Notes: a model not told the origin generated them from the letters alone. 64,000 nucleotides of DNA from Prolixibacteraceae bacterium (GCA_025210775.1 JAOARB010000032.1:62001-126000); one strand, 5' to 3'. Shown: positions 23,351 to 33,459, counted from the first letter of the stretch. Translations and numbers: made by a program.

Positions 23351-24169
23351 TTAAACGGAAACACCGAAATCACGAAGTGCATCATTCAAAGAAGTCTTTT
23401 TATCAGTCGACTCTTTTCTTTTACCAATAATCAAAGCACAAGGAACTTGGAATTCACCCGCTGGGAATTTCTTTGTTCTTGAACCAGGAATTACAACCGA
23501 ATTCTCTGGAATATATCCTTGGTACTCTTTTTCTGTTTCTCCTGTTACATCAATAATCTTAGTCGACTTAGTCAAAACTACATTGGCTCCAAGTACAGCT
23601 CCATCACCCACTTGAATTCCTTCGACAACGATACATCTAGAACCAACAAAACAGTTATCTCCAATAATCACTGGAGACGCTCCTACAGGCTCTAATACCC
23701 CACCGATACCAACACCACCAGAAAGGTGAACATTACTACCAATTTGAGCACAGCTACCTACCGTAGCCCAAGTATCTACCATGGTACCTTCTCCAACCCA
23801 TGCACCGATATTTACATAAGAAGGCATTAGGATCACTCCTTTAGAAAGGAAAGAACCATAACGAGCAACTGCATGAGGAACCACACGTACACCTAGTTTC
23901 TCATAGTTATGTTTTAGGTCGATTTTATCATAAAATTCAAGAGGTCCAACTTCCATTGTTTTCATTCCTTGGATAGGGAAATATAACAATACTGCTTTTT
24001 TAACCCATTGATTTACTACCCATTGTCCATCTTTCTTCTCAGCAACACGAATTTTACCTTGGTCTAATAGTTCAATAACTTCACGAACCACTTTCTTTGT
24101 CGCCTCTTCTTGTAATAACGCTCTATTCTCGAATGCGTCCTCTATTATTTTAATGTAATCGTTGTACAT
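23351..24169 (-). CDS. dapD: 2,3,4,5-tetrahydropyridine-2,6-dicarboxylate N-succinyltransferase
   Basis: DapD transfers succinyl from succinyl-CoA to tetrahydrodipicolinate in lysine and meso-diaminopimelate synthesis. The 272-residue length is typical. An N-terminal helical domain (1-100) precedes a left-handed beta-helix of hexapeptide repeats (VNIGAWVGEGTMVDTWATVG, then HLSGGVGIGGVLEP, about 118-165) and the C-terminal loop with GSRTKKFPAGEFQVPCALIIGKR. The gene stands alone on the minus strand. Its product supplies peptidoglycan precursor in the cytoplasm. Confidence 0.95.
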   Translation of the reverse strand: MYNDYIKIIEDAFENRALLQEEATKKVVREVIELLDQGKIRVAEKKDGQWVVNQWVKKAVLLYFPIQGMKTMEVGPLEFYDKIDLKHNYEKLGVRVVPHAVARYGSFLSKGVILMPSYVNIGAWVGEGTMVDTWATVGSCAQIGSNVHLSGGVGIGGVLEPVGASPVIIGDNCFVGSRCIVVEGIQVGDGAVLGANVVLTKSTKIIDVTGETEKEYQGYIPENSVVIPGSRTKKFPAGEFQVPCALIIGKRKESTDKKTSLNDALRDFGVSV

Positions 24170-24645
24170 ATTATTTTTATTTATATGAATTCTTTGGTAT
24201 TAGGATCGTTTTCTTACGAATCGTTACAAAAATAGTCAATTAATTATCATTCTTACTTAAAACGGTGTTAAATATATACGGATATTTCTAGTTTCTCATA
24301 TAGCTTGGACTATTAAAAATCACTCCAAAATGGTCACCATTACATAAACAGATCCTTAATCGAGACGATGGAAGAGGTCTATTGTATAATAAAATATTCA
24401 TATGTTATAAATTGCAATCTTGTTTGCACCACATAAAGTATGTTTGTAATTTTACGCGGTCTAACTATTTGAATTTAAATTATATTTGCTATTTTTATTC
24501 ATATGGTCAACTAAATATTTTTCTTAAAAGAGGAAATATTTCGGAATTGTTTGAAAGGACAATTTACTTTATGTAATTTTACATAAAATATTACGTTATA
24601 GTAATGTTGTGATATAATATTTTACGAAATTAAAACCGAATAATT
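24170..24645. other. 480-bp divergent intergenic region
   Basis: No gene supported. It contains the promoters of dapD (minus) and of the MBG surface-protein cluster (plus). TATGTTTG at 24439-24446 fits the TAnnTTTG -7 box for the plus strand, which would leave a 200-nt leader. The leader is about 80% AT, with repeated TAATTTTAC words (24447 and 24573). Confidence 0.45.
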
Positions 24646-26526
24646 ATGAGTAAATATCTGTTTGCTCTAGTTTTGATTCTTTCTTTGACTTTCTCATTAG
24701 GAAGTTCATTTTCATTTGGGTTATCCACCAATAACTCAAATAGCCTCGTTGTATCACCTAAAATCGAAAGCAACCACACTGAAGGAGTGACAGAATCGGC
24801 AAAACCCGTTTTAACCATTAGTGTTGTTGAAGACACAAGACTTTATTCTCAAGATAATCCAATATTTGTCTACACTTTAAGTGATCCAACAGTGAAAGAA
24901 GCAGACATTGATGTTCTTCCGACTATCAGTTGTTCGGCAGATCGTTTTTCTCCTGCAGGAGATTATGTCGTTACAGTAACAGGAGGATCAGATGATGTTT
25001 ATGATATACAAGTAACCAATTCCATACTCCATGTAAAATCTCTTATTAGTACAGAGATCTCGATAGAGGTGACCCCAAATAAAAGTTATGTCTACGACGG
25101 TCTTGACAAAGAGGTTCCTTATAAAATTGTAAATGGTTTTGACCGTTACGGAAGAGAAATTAAACTAAACCATGAGGTGATCCAAGTTTCTGTATCCTAC
25201 CTAAACATGGCTAGAGAAGAGGTTACCCCCAAAGATGCGGGGACTTACTATTGTACTGTAGAGATTACTGATCCAAGTGTAAGCGATCAGGTCCAACCGA
25301 AGACTTGCTATCTAGATATCACCAAAGCACCATTACAAATAACGGCTGCGGATAAGAGTAAAGAACAAGGACATGACAACCCACCTTTAGAACTACTATT
25401 CCAAGGATTGGTTGAAGGAGAAACCAAGGATGTATTAGATGTGCTTCCTCAAATCAGTACTACGGTAACGAAAGATACTCCAATGGGGAGTTACGAGATA
25501 ACTCTAACAGGAGGTACAGATAATAATTATGAATATAAGCTCATAAATGGAACCTTCCATGTAACAGGCCCTTCGGTAGCAGTAGATTTCACTATGGGAA
25601 ATAAGACAGTAGACTATAGTGGTAATCCACATGGTGTCGCCGTGACTATTTCACCATCTGACTTCACATATGAGTTAACGTACAATGGGTCATCAACCAC
25701 GCCAACAAATGTAGGGACATATGAAGTGGTAGCCAAATGTACAGATTCAAGAGCAGGTTCTAATATTGGATACACGGAAAGATGTATATTGGTTATTCAA
25801 AAGGCAACCATTTATATCACAGCAGATAATAAAGAGTGTTATTATGGGGAAGATATTCCGAAACTCACCTATTCCATAAGTGGGTTGGTTGATTCTGATA
25901 AAGGTCTAGATGTTTATCCTTCGATTATTTGTAATGCAACCAATAGCTCTCCTGCTGGGCTATATGACATTGAACTAAATGGGGGTAGTGATCCAAACTA
26001 CAATCTACATTTAACCAATGGAAAATTAACCATAAAAAACAGAGAACTTGTTATTAACTTTGGCAATCTAGAGTTTGATTATGACGGTGAAACGAAGAAG
26101 CCAGAGATCACAACAGAACCTGAAGGTGTTGCCATTGAGGTAACTTATAATGATGGTCCTGACTTACCCATGGCTGCAGGACAATATATAATCAAAGTAA
26201 AGTCGTTAGATCCCAACTTCGCAGGATCCAAACAAGCGACCATGGTAATCTGGTCTCAAAAAGAAGAGATGCAGGTACAAAACACCATTATTGATGATGG
26301 TACCAATACAACCAGATTAGTTATTGAGAATGTAGATGCTTTTGCCAATAATCAATTAACGTTATACGATAGAGCTGGACACCTCATGTATCAATCACCA
26401 CAGGAGTATAAAAATGATTATGATCTTAAGCCTTTGAATGAAGGGACCTATTTTTATCTGTTTAGTTATGATCTTAACGGAGAAAGAGTATACGAAAAGA
26501 AGTTTATTGAATTAATTCGACCATAA
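24646..26526 (+). CDS. MBG-repeat surface protein with CHU_C-like C-terminal domain
   Basis: The 626-residue protein has a signal peptide (about 1-24) and then alternating beta-sandwich repeats of the MBG type. Each repeat runs I.AadKs...G.d.P.L.y...GLv.gd...vlp.is......sp.G.Y.I.lsGG.d.NY...l.nG.l.V (three clear copies near 50-130, 228-305 and 380-465). Between them lie Ig-like YDG-type modules (VYDGLDKEVPYKI, VDYSGNPHGVAVTI, FDYDGETKKPEI). The last 85 residues (NQLTLYDRAGHLMYQSP to EKKFIELIRP) resemble a type B sorting domain. Secretion by type IX with the SprF-like protein encoded 4 bp downstream is inferred. Confidence 0.8.
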   Translation: MSKYLFALVLILSLTFSLGSSFSFGLSTNNSNSLVVSPKIESNHTEGVTESAKPVLTISVVEDTRLYSQDNPIFVYTLSDPTVKEADIDVLPTISCSADRFSPAGDYVVTVTGGSDDVYDIQVTNSILHVKSLISTEISIEVTPNKSYVYDGLDKEVPYKIVNGFDRYGREIKLNHEVIQVSVSYLNMAREEVTPKDAGTYYCTVEITDPSVSDQVQPKTCYLDITKAPLQITAADKSKEQGHDNPPLELLFQGLVEGETKDVLDVLPQISTTVTKDTPMGSYEITLTGGTDNNYEYKLINGTFHVTGPSVAVDFTMGNKTVDYSGNPHGVAVTISPSDFTYELTYNGSSTTPTNVGTYEVVAKCTDSRAGSNIGYTERCILVIQKATIYITADNKECYYGEDIPKLTYSISGLVDSDKGLDVYPSIICNATNSSPAGLYDIELNGGSDPNYNLHLTNGKLTIKNRELVINFGNLEFDYDGETKKPEITTEPEGVAIEVTYNDGPDLPMAAGQYIIKVKSLDPNFAGSKQATMVIWSQKEEMQVQNTIIDDGTNTTRLVIENVDAFANNQLTLYDRAGHLMYQSPQEYKNDYDLKPLNEGTYFYLFSYDLNGERVYEKKFIELIRP

Positions 26527-26530
26527 GTTT

Positions 26531-27556
26531 ATGAAAAGACCATTAATGCAACATCTCAAATCCAAGCTGATAATAATTATCGGCGTATTAACACTGTGGA
26601 TCTTTTCCATGGGAGGATCTCACGTTGCATATGGTCAAGACAAACTAAATTTCAAATCACTGGTAGATCATATTGGCTTACTAAACCCATCCTATACAGG
26701 GAAAGATACAACAGTATGGATTGATGCGATAAACACAAATCAATGGTCTGGATTTGAAGGAGCACCTATCACTACTACAGCTTACCTGCATGGACACATT
26801 CAAAGTGTTGCAGCTATTGATCGAGGCGAAGATGTAAAAAAAGCACTCGGATTTGGATTTACAGTACAGTCCGACAAGATTGGACTACGTAAAAATTCTA
26901 CTGCCTCATTTCAGCTTCAAGCAGGGATACAACTAGGGAGTTATTCTTATCTATATCTAGGACTAGATGGAGGATCTAACTTGGTAAGATATGACATCAC
27001 AAACATGGATGCGGGATATGGAATCATTCCTGTAGGAGACGATAGAAACGATTATTTTGTTGGTGGTGGATTGACATTAGAAGCAAACTATCTTTTGCTG
27101 GGAGCTTCTTGTCGAAGGATTATCTCAACCAATACAGAAACCAATAATATGGTTTTTTATGGACATGGAGAGTATATGTGGATGCTTCCAAATTTTACTC
27201 TTCGACCTGTTGGTTTGGTGATGTACGACCAAAACAAACAGCTATCTTGGGACGCTGGATTGTATGCTGGATTTGTACGAGATAAATTGTGGGCAGGTGC
27301 CATTTACCATAGCAATAAATGTCTCTCTGGCGTTATAAAGGTACATGCTCTAAAATTCTTTAAGATATCCTATATCTATACTTTAAACACGGGTGAATTA
27401 CAAAACTTTGCTAAAAACACACATGAATTTGGGGTATCAATCGATATCCGTAATCTATGGATGAAAATATTTGGAATCAAACATGCTGTAAATATTGATG
27501 ACTATTTGGGAGATGGAGATATTGGGACACAAAAAAACTCGCTATTCAACAAATAA
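26531..27556 (+). CDS. PorP/SprF family type IX secretion outer-membrane protein
   Basis: A 341-residue protein with a signal peptide (cut near ..HVAYGQ) and the PorP/SprF layout. It opens with LVDHIGLLNPSYTGKD, then has NTNQWSGFEGAPITTTAYLHG and a series of barrel strands ending near residue 315. SprF-like proteins are required for export or surface placement of proteins with type B C-terminal domains such as SprB. The gene begins 4 bp after the MBG-repeat protein, its probable client. It carries a 40-residue tail (IDDYLGDGDIGTQ...) beyond the barrel. Confidence 0.85.
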   Translation: MKRPLMQHLKSKLIIIIGVLTLWIFSMGGSHVAYGQDKLNFKSLVDHIGLLNPSYTGKDTTVWIDAINTNQWSGFEGAPITTTAYLHGHIQSVAAIDRGEDVKKALGFGFTVQSDKIGLRKNSTASFQLQAGIQLGSYSYLYLGLDGGSNLVRYDITNMDAGYGIIPVGDDRNDYFVGGGLTLEANYLLLGASCRRIISTNTETNNMVFYGHGEYMWMLPNFTLRPVGLVMYDQNKQLSWDAGLYAGFVRDKLWAGAIYHSNKCLSGVIKVHALKFFKISYIYTLNTGELQNFAKNTHEFGVSIDIRNLWMKIFGIKHAVNIDDYLGDGDIGTQKNSLFNK

Positions 27557-27623
27557 ATTAATATATTGCAAAACAATTTAGTCTTTTTTCATTCGCAATA
27601 GAGAGAAAAATATATATAATAAT

Positions 27624-29618
27624 ATGAGGTATATACTTGGTATAATTTTATTGTTCACTACTATATCAGTTCACGCAGAGAAACTTAGTCGTAAAGACAA
27701 AAGTGAACTGGGAGAGCTTATCAACAGCGAACAATATGATAAAGCTTTAAAGAAAATCGAGATCCTTAAAAAGCGATACAAAAAATCGTATGAGCTTCAG
27801 ATGATGAAGGGGGTTATCTATATTGCCATGCCTGAACATATGGCGGAAGCAGATAAAGAGGTATCCAAAGCGTTAGAGCTTACAAAGAAATCATATGAAC
27901 AACAGGAGATTAGATATTTTGTAGCAAGGGCATACCATAGACAAGAGAAATTTCAAGAGTGTATCAAAGAGTGTAAATCACTTTTATCAGAAGTGGAGAA
28001 ATGGAAGAGAAACACGGATGGTAAAGTAGATTATTTGATCAATATGGCACGTACATCAAGCATGTATTTGGATGCACCTATTGATGTAAACATTGATCCA
28101 TATGATGTCAATACAAAGGGATTTGAATTGGCTCCGGTTATACCATTAAATGTAGACCAGATTCTATACTCATCAGGAAAAGGAAATAGCGTTCTACGTA
28201 AACAATACAAGGGAAGTAAGGACAACTCATCAATGAAACGTTTGAGCTTCTCTAGAGGAAAGGTAATTACTAGTTTGTCAATGAATATCCAACGCGACCT
28301 GATGGTTATATCTGTAGCAAACAAGACAAACTATAGAGGAAATGCCACCATATATATCTCAAAAAAAGATAAAGGAACATGGACAAAACCAAGAGAACTT
28401 CCTGAAGAGATCAATTCTTCATCAGATGATAACTTTGCATCAATAAGTCCTGATGGTCACTGGATTTTCTTTTCTAGTAAACGTTTTGGTGGTAAAGGTG
28501 GATACGACATCTATAGGGCACGACTAAACAGAGATTGGACTGTAGAGAAGCCTAAGAGTGTTGGTAAATTTGTAAACTCCAAAAGGGATGAGATCTATCC
28601 TGTTCTACACCCAAATGGAACGTCATTATATTTCAGTACCAATGGACAAATGGGTGTTGGAGGATTCGACATTTACTATTCGGATGAATATGAAGGAACT
28701 TTTACAGAACCTATTAACCTTGGTTATCCATTAAACTCTACGGCAGATGATTTCGAATATGTGGAATCTGTAGATGGTACTGCAGGATATTTGGTTTCAA
28801 AACGTATGAATGGTAAAGGAAATACCGATATCTATAAGGTATTCTATCCAGATAGAGAGAGAAACGGTTTATTTGCTGTGGTTGGTAATTACGACACTGA
28901 GCTACACAAGAACGACTCTATTGTAGGTAGTCTAGAAAACATGCATACCGTTAAAGAGATGTCTGTAAATGATGAGACAGGAGATTTCTCTGTCATTGCC
29001 AAATCAGGTGAGACATACGAGCTATCTATCTCTAATAGCACAACACAGGATTCGGTATACCAATCAAAGATATACGTATCGGAGAAAGAGTATGAGCAAA
29101 TGACACCTCCAATTGTTGACCTAGGAAACATTGACCCTAATGGAGTGATCGATGAAGCACCAACAAAAGAGGAAGTGGTTAACCTTTCAAGAGAAGAGCT
29201 TCAACATATCTTCTTTGAACGTAACTATGCACGCCTGACCAACTACTCACAAGGAGTGATCAGAAAATTGATTGCACGTGAAGGATTAAAAGAGAAAGAC
29301 ACCAAACTTGCTCTTTCAGGTACCATTGATGGACAAGAGTTGTTATTAGAGAAACAATACTTAGCAAAACAACGTTGTGAAGTAGTCATGGAGTACTTGA
29401 TCAAAATGGGAATTCCAGCCGATCGCATCTCTATCACAGAAAATGCAGAAGCTTATCGTCCATTTGTTGTGGATCACTATTTCCATAAACTATACTACTA
29501 TCTATACTTAGGTAAGGAAGTAAACGAAGAGTTTATCAACTCATTAGAAGATCACGAACAGATGAGAATGGGTAACCTTCTTAACAGACGTGTTAAAATC
29601 GATATTTTAGATAAATAA
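27624..29618 (+). CDS. TPR-PD40-OmpA protein (PorE-like)
   Basis: A 664-residue exported protein. Residues 20-140 are TPR-like helices. About 205-415 hold WD40-like PD40 repeats (NFASISPDGHWIFFSSKRFGGKGGYDIYRARL, and YPVLHPNGTSLYFSTNGQMGVGGFDIYYSD). About 420-500 form a CRD-like beta domain, and 520-664 are an OmpA-type peptidoglycan-binding domain (IFFERNYARLTNYSQGVIRKL to NRRVKIDILDK). PorE of the type IX system has this same order and anchors the PorKLMN ring to the cell wall. This copy, 67 bp after a SprF-like gene, may be a locus-specific relative. No lipobox Cys is seen. Confidence 0.83.
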   Translation: MRYILGIILLFTTISVHAEKLSRKDKSELGELINSEQYDKALKKIEILKKRYKKSYELQMMKGVIYIAMPEHMAEADKEVSKALELTKKSYEQQEIRYFVARAYHRQEKFQECIKECKSLLSEVEKWKRNTDGKVDYLINMARTSSMYLDAPIDVNIDPYDVNTKGFELAPVIPLNVDQILYSSGKGNSVLRKQYKGSKDNSSMKRLSFSRGKVITSLSMNIQRDLMVISVANKTNYRGNATIYISKKDKGTWTKPRELPEEINSSSDDNFASISPDGHWIFFSSKRFGGKGGYDIYRARLNRDWTVEKPKSVGKFVNSKRDEIYPVLHPNGTSLYFSTNGQMGVGGFDIYYSDEYEGTFTEPINLGYPLNSTADDFEYVESVDGTAGYLVSKRMNGKGNTDIYKVFYPDRERNGLFAVVGNYDTELHKNDSIVGSLENMHTVKEMSVNDETGDFSVIAKSGETYELSISNSTTQDSVYQSKIYVSEKEYEQMTPPIVDLGNIDPNGVIDEAPTKEEVVNLSREELQHIFFERNYARLTNYSQGVIRKLIAREGLKEKDTKLALSGTIDGQELLLEKQYLAKQRCEVVMEYLIKMGIPADRISITENAEAYRPFVVDHYFHKLYYYLYLGKEVNEEFINSLEDHEQMRMGNLLNRRVKIDILDK

Positions 29619-29634
29619 AATAATAAGCATCATT

Positions 29635-29668
29635 AAAGGGGAAGAACTTTTCGTTCTTCCCCTTTTTT
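29635..29668 (+). terminator. terminator of the MBG/SprF/OmpA cluster
   Basis: AAAGGGGAAGAAC (29635-29647) pairs perfectly with GTTCTTCCCCTTT (29653-29665), followed by TTT. It lies 16 bp after the stop. Confidence 0.85.
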
Positions 29669-29730
29669 ATGCAAATGTGAACTCTCAGCCTATAGTCACC
29701 TCAGAGCAAAGAAGAATAAAAAAAAGATAT

Positions 29731-29738
29731 TAATTTTG
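29731..29738 (+). promoter_or_regulatory. -7 promoter box of purM
   Basis: TAATTTTG matches TAnnTTTG. It covers the GTG at 29738 that would extend the purM frame upstream, which argues for the ATG at 29807 as the true start. Confidence 0.5.
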
Positions 29739-29806
29739 TGGCGTTGCAAGTAGAAAAACAAGCACGAAACCAAAACATTACTTATCACCTTTTTATTAAA
29801 CTCAAG

Positions 29807-30979
29807 ATGACAACCGAATCAAGGTACAACCAAAGAGGCGTTTCTGCATCGAAAGAAGATGTGCATAATGCCATAAAAAATGTAGATAAAGGATTATATC
29901 CAAAAGCATTTTGCAAAATCATCCCAGACATTTTAGGAGGAGATGAGAATTACTGTAATATCATGCATGCCGATGGAGCAGGGACCAAATCTTCCTTAGC
30001 TTACATGTATTGGAAAGAGACAGGAGATCTTTCTGTTTGGAAAGGTATCGCACAGGATGCATTGATAATGAATATTGATGACCTTCTTTGTGTAGGTGCC
30101 GTAGACAATATTCTACTTTCATCTACCATTGGACGTAATAAGAATCTTATTCCTGGAGAAGTAATTAAAGAAATTATTGAAGGAACAGAATCTCTTTGCT
30201 CTGAACTAAAAGAGCTAGGAGTCAACATCTATCCAACAGGAGGAGAGACAGCAGATGTTGGGGACCTTGTAAGAACAATCATCGTAGATTCTACAGTAAC
30301 AGCAAGAATTAAAAAGTCGGATGTCGTAAGTGCAGATCAAATCGAGACAGGAAATGTCATTGTTGGATTATCTTCATCAGGACAAGCCACATACGAAAAA
30401 GAATATAATGGAGGAATGGGCTCAAACGGATTGACTTCAGCACGTCATGATGTTTTTGCCAACTACTTAGCAGAGAAATATCCAGAGAGTTACGATAACC
30501 GTGTTCCAGAAGATCTTGTTTATTCAGGATCTAGAAAATTGACAGAGAAACTAGAAGAACTAGGAATAGATGTAGGTAAATTAGTATTATCTCCTACACG
30601 TACCTATGCTCCTATTATTAAGAAGATATTAGATGAGTGTCCCAATGGTATCTCAGGAATGATCCACTGTTCTGGTGGAGCGCAAACAAAAGTGTTACAC
30701 TTTATAGACGGTGTCCATGTGATCAAAGATCAAATGTTTGATGTACCTCCTCTATTTAAGATTATTCAAGAAGAGAGTCAAACACCATGGGAAGAGATGT
30801 ATAAAGTCTTCAATATGGGCCATAGATTCGAGCTATACGTTAACCCAGAGATTGCAGATAAAATCATTGAAATATCACAATCTTTTGGTGTAGAAGCGAA
30901 GATTATTGGTAGAGTTGAATCTTTTGAAGGGAAAAAAGTAACAATTAAATCTGAATTTGGTACCTTTGCATATTCTTGA
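29807..30979 (+). CDS. purM: phosphoribosylformylglycinamidine cyclo-ligase (AIR synthase)
   Basis: PurM closes the imidazole ring in purine synthesis (FGAM + ATP to AIR). The 390-residue protein has the AIRS N-domain with YNQRGVSASKEDVHNAI, NIMHADGAGTKSSLAYMYW and MNIDDLLCVGA (about 85-95), and the C-domain with the glycine-rich YPTGGETADVGD and GLSSSGQ elements. This longer Bacteroidota form is standard there. The frame extends upstream to a GTG at 29738, but the start is set at the ATG at 29807. It leads the conserved purM-prfA-pyrF string. Confidence 0.9.
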   Translation: MTTESRYNQRGVSASKEDVHNAIKNVDKGLYPKAFCKIIPDILGGDENYCNIMHADGAGTKSSLAYMYWKETGDLSVWKGIAQDALIMNIDDLLCVGAVDNILLSSTIGRNKNLIPGEVIKEIIEGTESLCSELKELGVNIYPTGGETADVGDLVRTIIVDSTVTARIKKSDVVSADQIETGNVIVGLSSSGQATYEKEYNGGMGSNGLTSARHDVFANYLAEKYPESYDNRVPEDLVYSGSRKLTEKLEELGIDVGKLVLSPTRTYAPIIKKILDECPNGISGMIHCSGGAQTKVLHFIDGVHVIKDQMFDVPPLFKIIQEESQTPWEEMYKVFNMGHRFELYVNPEIADKIIEISQSFGVEAKIIGRVESFEGKKVTIKSEFGTFAYS

Positions 30980-31049
30980 TTTTATGTGAAATTGAGACTT
31001 AGGATGACTTTGAGGTCATAATAACGAACAAGAGATCAAAAAATAGAAC

Positions 31050-32135
31050 ATGGCGAATAATAGTTTGCTTGAAAAGTTTGAAGCAATAAAAATGCGTTTC
31101 GAGGAGATCGGAAAACAAATTACCGACCCTTCTGTAATCTCAGATATGAAGCGATATGTAAAGCTAAACCAAGAGTATCGTCGTTTAGACGACCTTGTAA
31201 AAGCTTTCGAGGAGTACCAACGCATTATTAATAATATTCAAGAAGCCAAAGAGCTTCTATCGGAAGAGACCGATGAGGATATGAAGGAGATGGCACGTGA
31301 AGAGCTATCATCTAATGAAGCATTGGTAGAACCTAAAGAGCAAGAGATCAAAATGCTTTTGGTTCCTGCCGATCCTGAAGATGCGAAGAATGCCATTGTA
31401 GAGATACGTGGTGGTACAGGAGGAGATGAAGCAGCACTTTTTGCTGGCGACCTTTTCAAGATGTACTCAAAATATGCGGAGAAAAAAGGATGGAGAGTAG
31501 AAGTAACCAATGCCAACGAAGGAACCCTTGGTGGCTATAAAGAGATTGTACTTAAGATCTCTGGTGAAAATGTCTACGGAACCATGAAATTTGAAGCAGG
31601 AGTACACCGTGTTCAGCGTGTACCACAAACAGAAACACAAGGACGTGTGCATACCTCTGCAGCAACCGTAGCAATTCTTCCAGAAGCAGAAGAATTTGAT
31701 GTGGAAGTAAGAGAGTGTGATATTCGTAAGGATACTTACTGTTCTTCAGGTCCTGGTGGACAGAGTGTAAATACCACTTATTCTGCAATTCGTTTGACAC
31801 ACATCCCTACAGGTATTGTAGTGACATGTCAAGATCAGAAGTCACAGTTGAAAAACTTGGCAAAAGCAATGGCGGAATTGAGAACACGTATCTACAATAT
31901 GGAACATCAAAAGTATCTTGATGAGATTTCATCAAAGAGAAAGACGATGGTATCGTCGGGTGACCGTTCTGCAAAGATTCGTACATACAACTGGCCACAA
32001 GGAAGGGTAACAGATCACCGTATCAACTTAACACTATATAATCTTCAAAACATCATCAATGGTGATTTAGAAGAAGTGATTGAGAAATTGCGAGTAGAAG
32101 AGAATTCTGAACGTCTAAAAGAGAGCGAATTATAA
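31050..32135 (+). CDS. prfA: peptide chain release factor 1
   Basis: RF1 recognises UAA and UAG and triggers peptide release. The 361-residue length is normal. The GGQ catalytic motif lies in SSGPGGQSVNTTYSAIRLTH (about 229-248), in the variant with SGPGGQSVNTTYS common in Bacteroidota rather than AGGQHVNKTDS. The codon-recognition P-x-T tripeptide is in RVPQTETQGR (about 190). The N-terminal coiled-coil domain (1-100) is intact. It follows purM by 70 bp. Confidence 0.95.
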   Translation: MANNSLLEKFEAIKMRFEEIGKQITDPSVISDMKRYVKLNQEYRRLDDLVKAFEEYQRIINNIQEAKELLSEETDEDMKEMAREELSSNEALVEPKEQEIKMLLVPADPEDAKNAIVEIRGGTGGDEAALFAGDLFKMYSKYAEKKGWRVEVTNANEGTLGGYKEIVLKISGENVYGTMKFEAGVHRVQRVPQTETQGRVHTSAATVAILPEAEEFDVEVRECDIRKDTYCSSGPGGQSVNTTYSAIRLTHIPTGIVVTCQDQKSQLKNLAKAMAELRTRIYNMEHQKYLDEISSKRKTMVSSGDRSAKIRTYNWPQGRVTDHRINLTLYNLQNIINGDLEEVIEKLRVEENSERLKESEL

Positions 32136-32228
32136 CAATATGGTTCTAAAAAGGACATCAAACATATTACATAATTTCTTTACATTGTTTTATTTCAATA
32201 ACAGTGTAACGGGATTCTAATTTTTTAA

Positions 32229-32260
32229 AAGTCGACAATATTTATTGTCGGCTTTTTTTA
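32229..32260 (+). terminator. terminator of prfA
   Basis: AAGTCGACAATA and TATTGTCGGCTT form a 12-bp stem with one G-T wobble, followed by TTTTT. It lies about 95 bp after the stop. Confidence 0.75.
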
Positions 32261-32316
32261 TGTGCATAAAACAATAGAAGAAGTATATCGGTTTTATTAA
32301 AAAAGAGAATTACATC

Positions 32317-33144
32317 ATGAATTCACAAGAACTATTTGAACAAATTAAAGAGAAAAGATCATTTCTATGTGTAGGTTTAGATACAGACAAAACTAAAATA
32401 CCAGCACATCTACTAGACACAGAAGATCCAATTTTTGAATTTAATAAAGCCATCGTAGATGCTACTCATGATCTTTGTGTAGCTTACAAACCAAACCTTG
32501 CTTTCTATGAAAGTGAAGGAATCGAAGGTTTGAAAAGTCTAGAAAAGACCGTAAACTATATTCGTGAGAACTATCCTGAGTTATTTCTTATTGCAGATGC
32601 AAAACGTGGAGATATTGGAAATACATCAAAGATGTATGCTAAGGCATTTTTCGAACACATGAATTTCGATTCAGTAACGGTAGCTCCATATATGGGAGAA
32701 GATTCTGTTACTCCATTTTTATCTTATGAAAACAAATGGGTTATTCTGTTAGCCTTAACATCAAACAAAGGAGCTTTTGATTTCCAATTCATGGAAGAAG
32801 ATGGAAGTCGTCTTTTTGAGAAGGTTTTAGAGACATCAAAAGAGTGGGGAACTCCAGAGAACATGATGTATGTTGTTGGGGCAACCAAAGCAGAAAGTTT
32901 AACAGATATCCGTAGTATTATTCCTGATAGTTTCCTTTTGGTTCCTGGAGTTGGAGCACAAGGTGGAAGTTTAGCAGAAGTAGCCAAATACGGTATCAAC
33001 AATAAATGTGGATTGTTAGTAAACTCTTCTCGTGGAATCATCTATGCAGGTAAAGATAAGGACTATGCACTATTTGCTCGCGGAGAAGCGATGAAAATCC
33101 AAACAGAAATGTCCACTATTCTAGAAGAAAAAGGACTACTATAG
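32317..33144 (+). CDS. pyrF: orotidine 5'-phosphate decarboxylase (type 2)
   Basis: PyrF decarboxylates OMP to UMP in pyrimidine synthesis. The 275-residue type 2 form shows the signature LIADAKRGDIGNTSKMYA near 90-107, with the catalytic Asp-Lys-Asp constellation, and FLVPGVGAQGGS near 208-219 for phosphate binding. FLCVGLDTDKTKIP at 16-29 is the first substrate-binding strand. Terminators on both sides (32229 and 33179) suggest its own transcript despite the conserved order after prfA. Confidence 0.95.
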   Translation: MNSQELFEQIKEKRSFLCVGLDTDKTKIPAHLLDTEDPIFEFNKAIVDATHDLCVAYKPNLAFYESEGIEGLKSLEKTVNYIRENYPELFLIADAKRGDIGNTSKMYAKAFFEHMNFDSVTVAPYMGEDSVTPFLSYENKWVILLALTSNKGAFDFQFMEEDGSRLFEKVLETSKEWGTPENMMYVVGATKAESLTDIRSIIPDSFLLVPGVGAQGGSLAEVAKYGINNKCGLLVNSSRGIIYAGKDKDYALFARGEAMKIQTEMSTILEEKGLL

Positions 33145-33178
33145 CACCTAAGGTCCAGAATACCTTAAAAAGAAAAAC

Positions 33179-33214
33179 AAAGCCATATGAGATATTCTTT
33201 TCTCATATGGCTTT
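33179..33214 (+). terminator. terminator of pyrF
   Basis: AAAGCCATATGAGA (33179-33192) and TCTCATATGGCTTT (33201-33214) form a perfect 14-bp stem with an 8-nt loop, followed by ATTTTA. Confidence 0.75.
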
Positions 33215-33459
33215 ATTTTACATACGTTAAGACTTCAGGAAAGGGACGTTATCCTAATATGTAATTATTTGGCTATTATCGTACTTTTTCCTCTTATATA
33301 TTATCTGTTCTACACTATTTTTTATACTATTGTTCAGATTTTATTTTTATACTCTCTTATAACATTATGATTAACTAATCCCAACTATATCATGGATAGT
33401 CATCATACCTGTTGTCCCCATAAGAGTATCAGTTTATTTATATTAAATTTTATTAGAGT

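Noticed and set aside
24382..24576. 64-codon frame before the MBG protein
   Set aside because: It is Tyr/Asn/Ile-rich from AT-rich DNA and covers the candidate promoter and leader.
24646..26526. Bacterial immune or toxin function for the MBG-repeat protein
   Set aside because: There is no effector domain; repeats and tail fit a structural surface protein.
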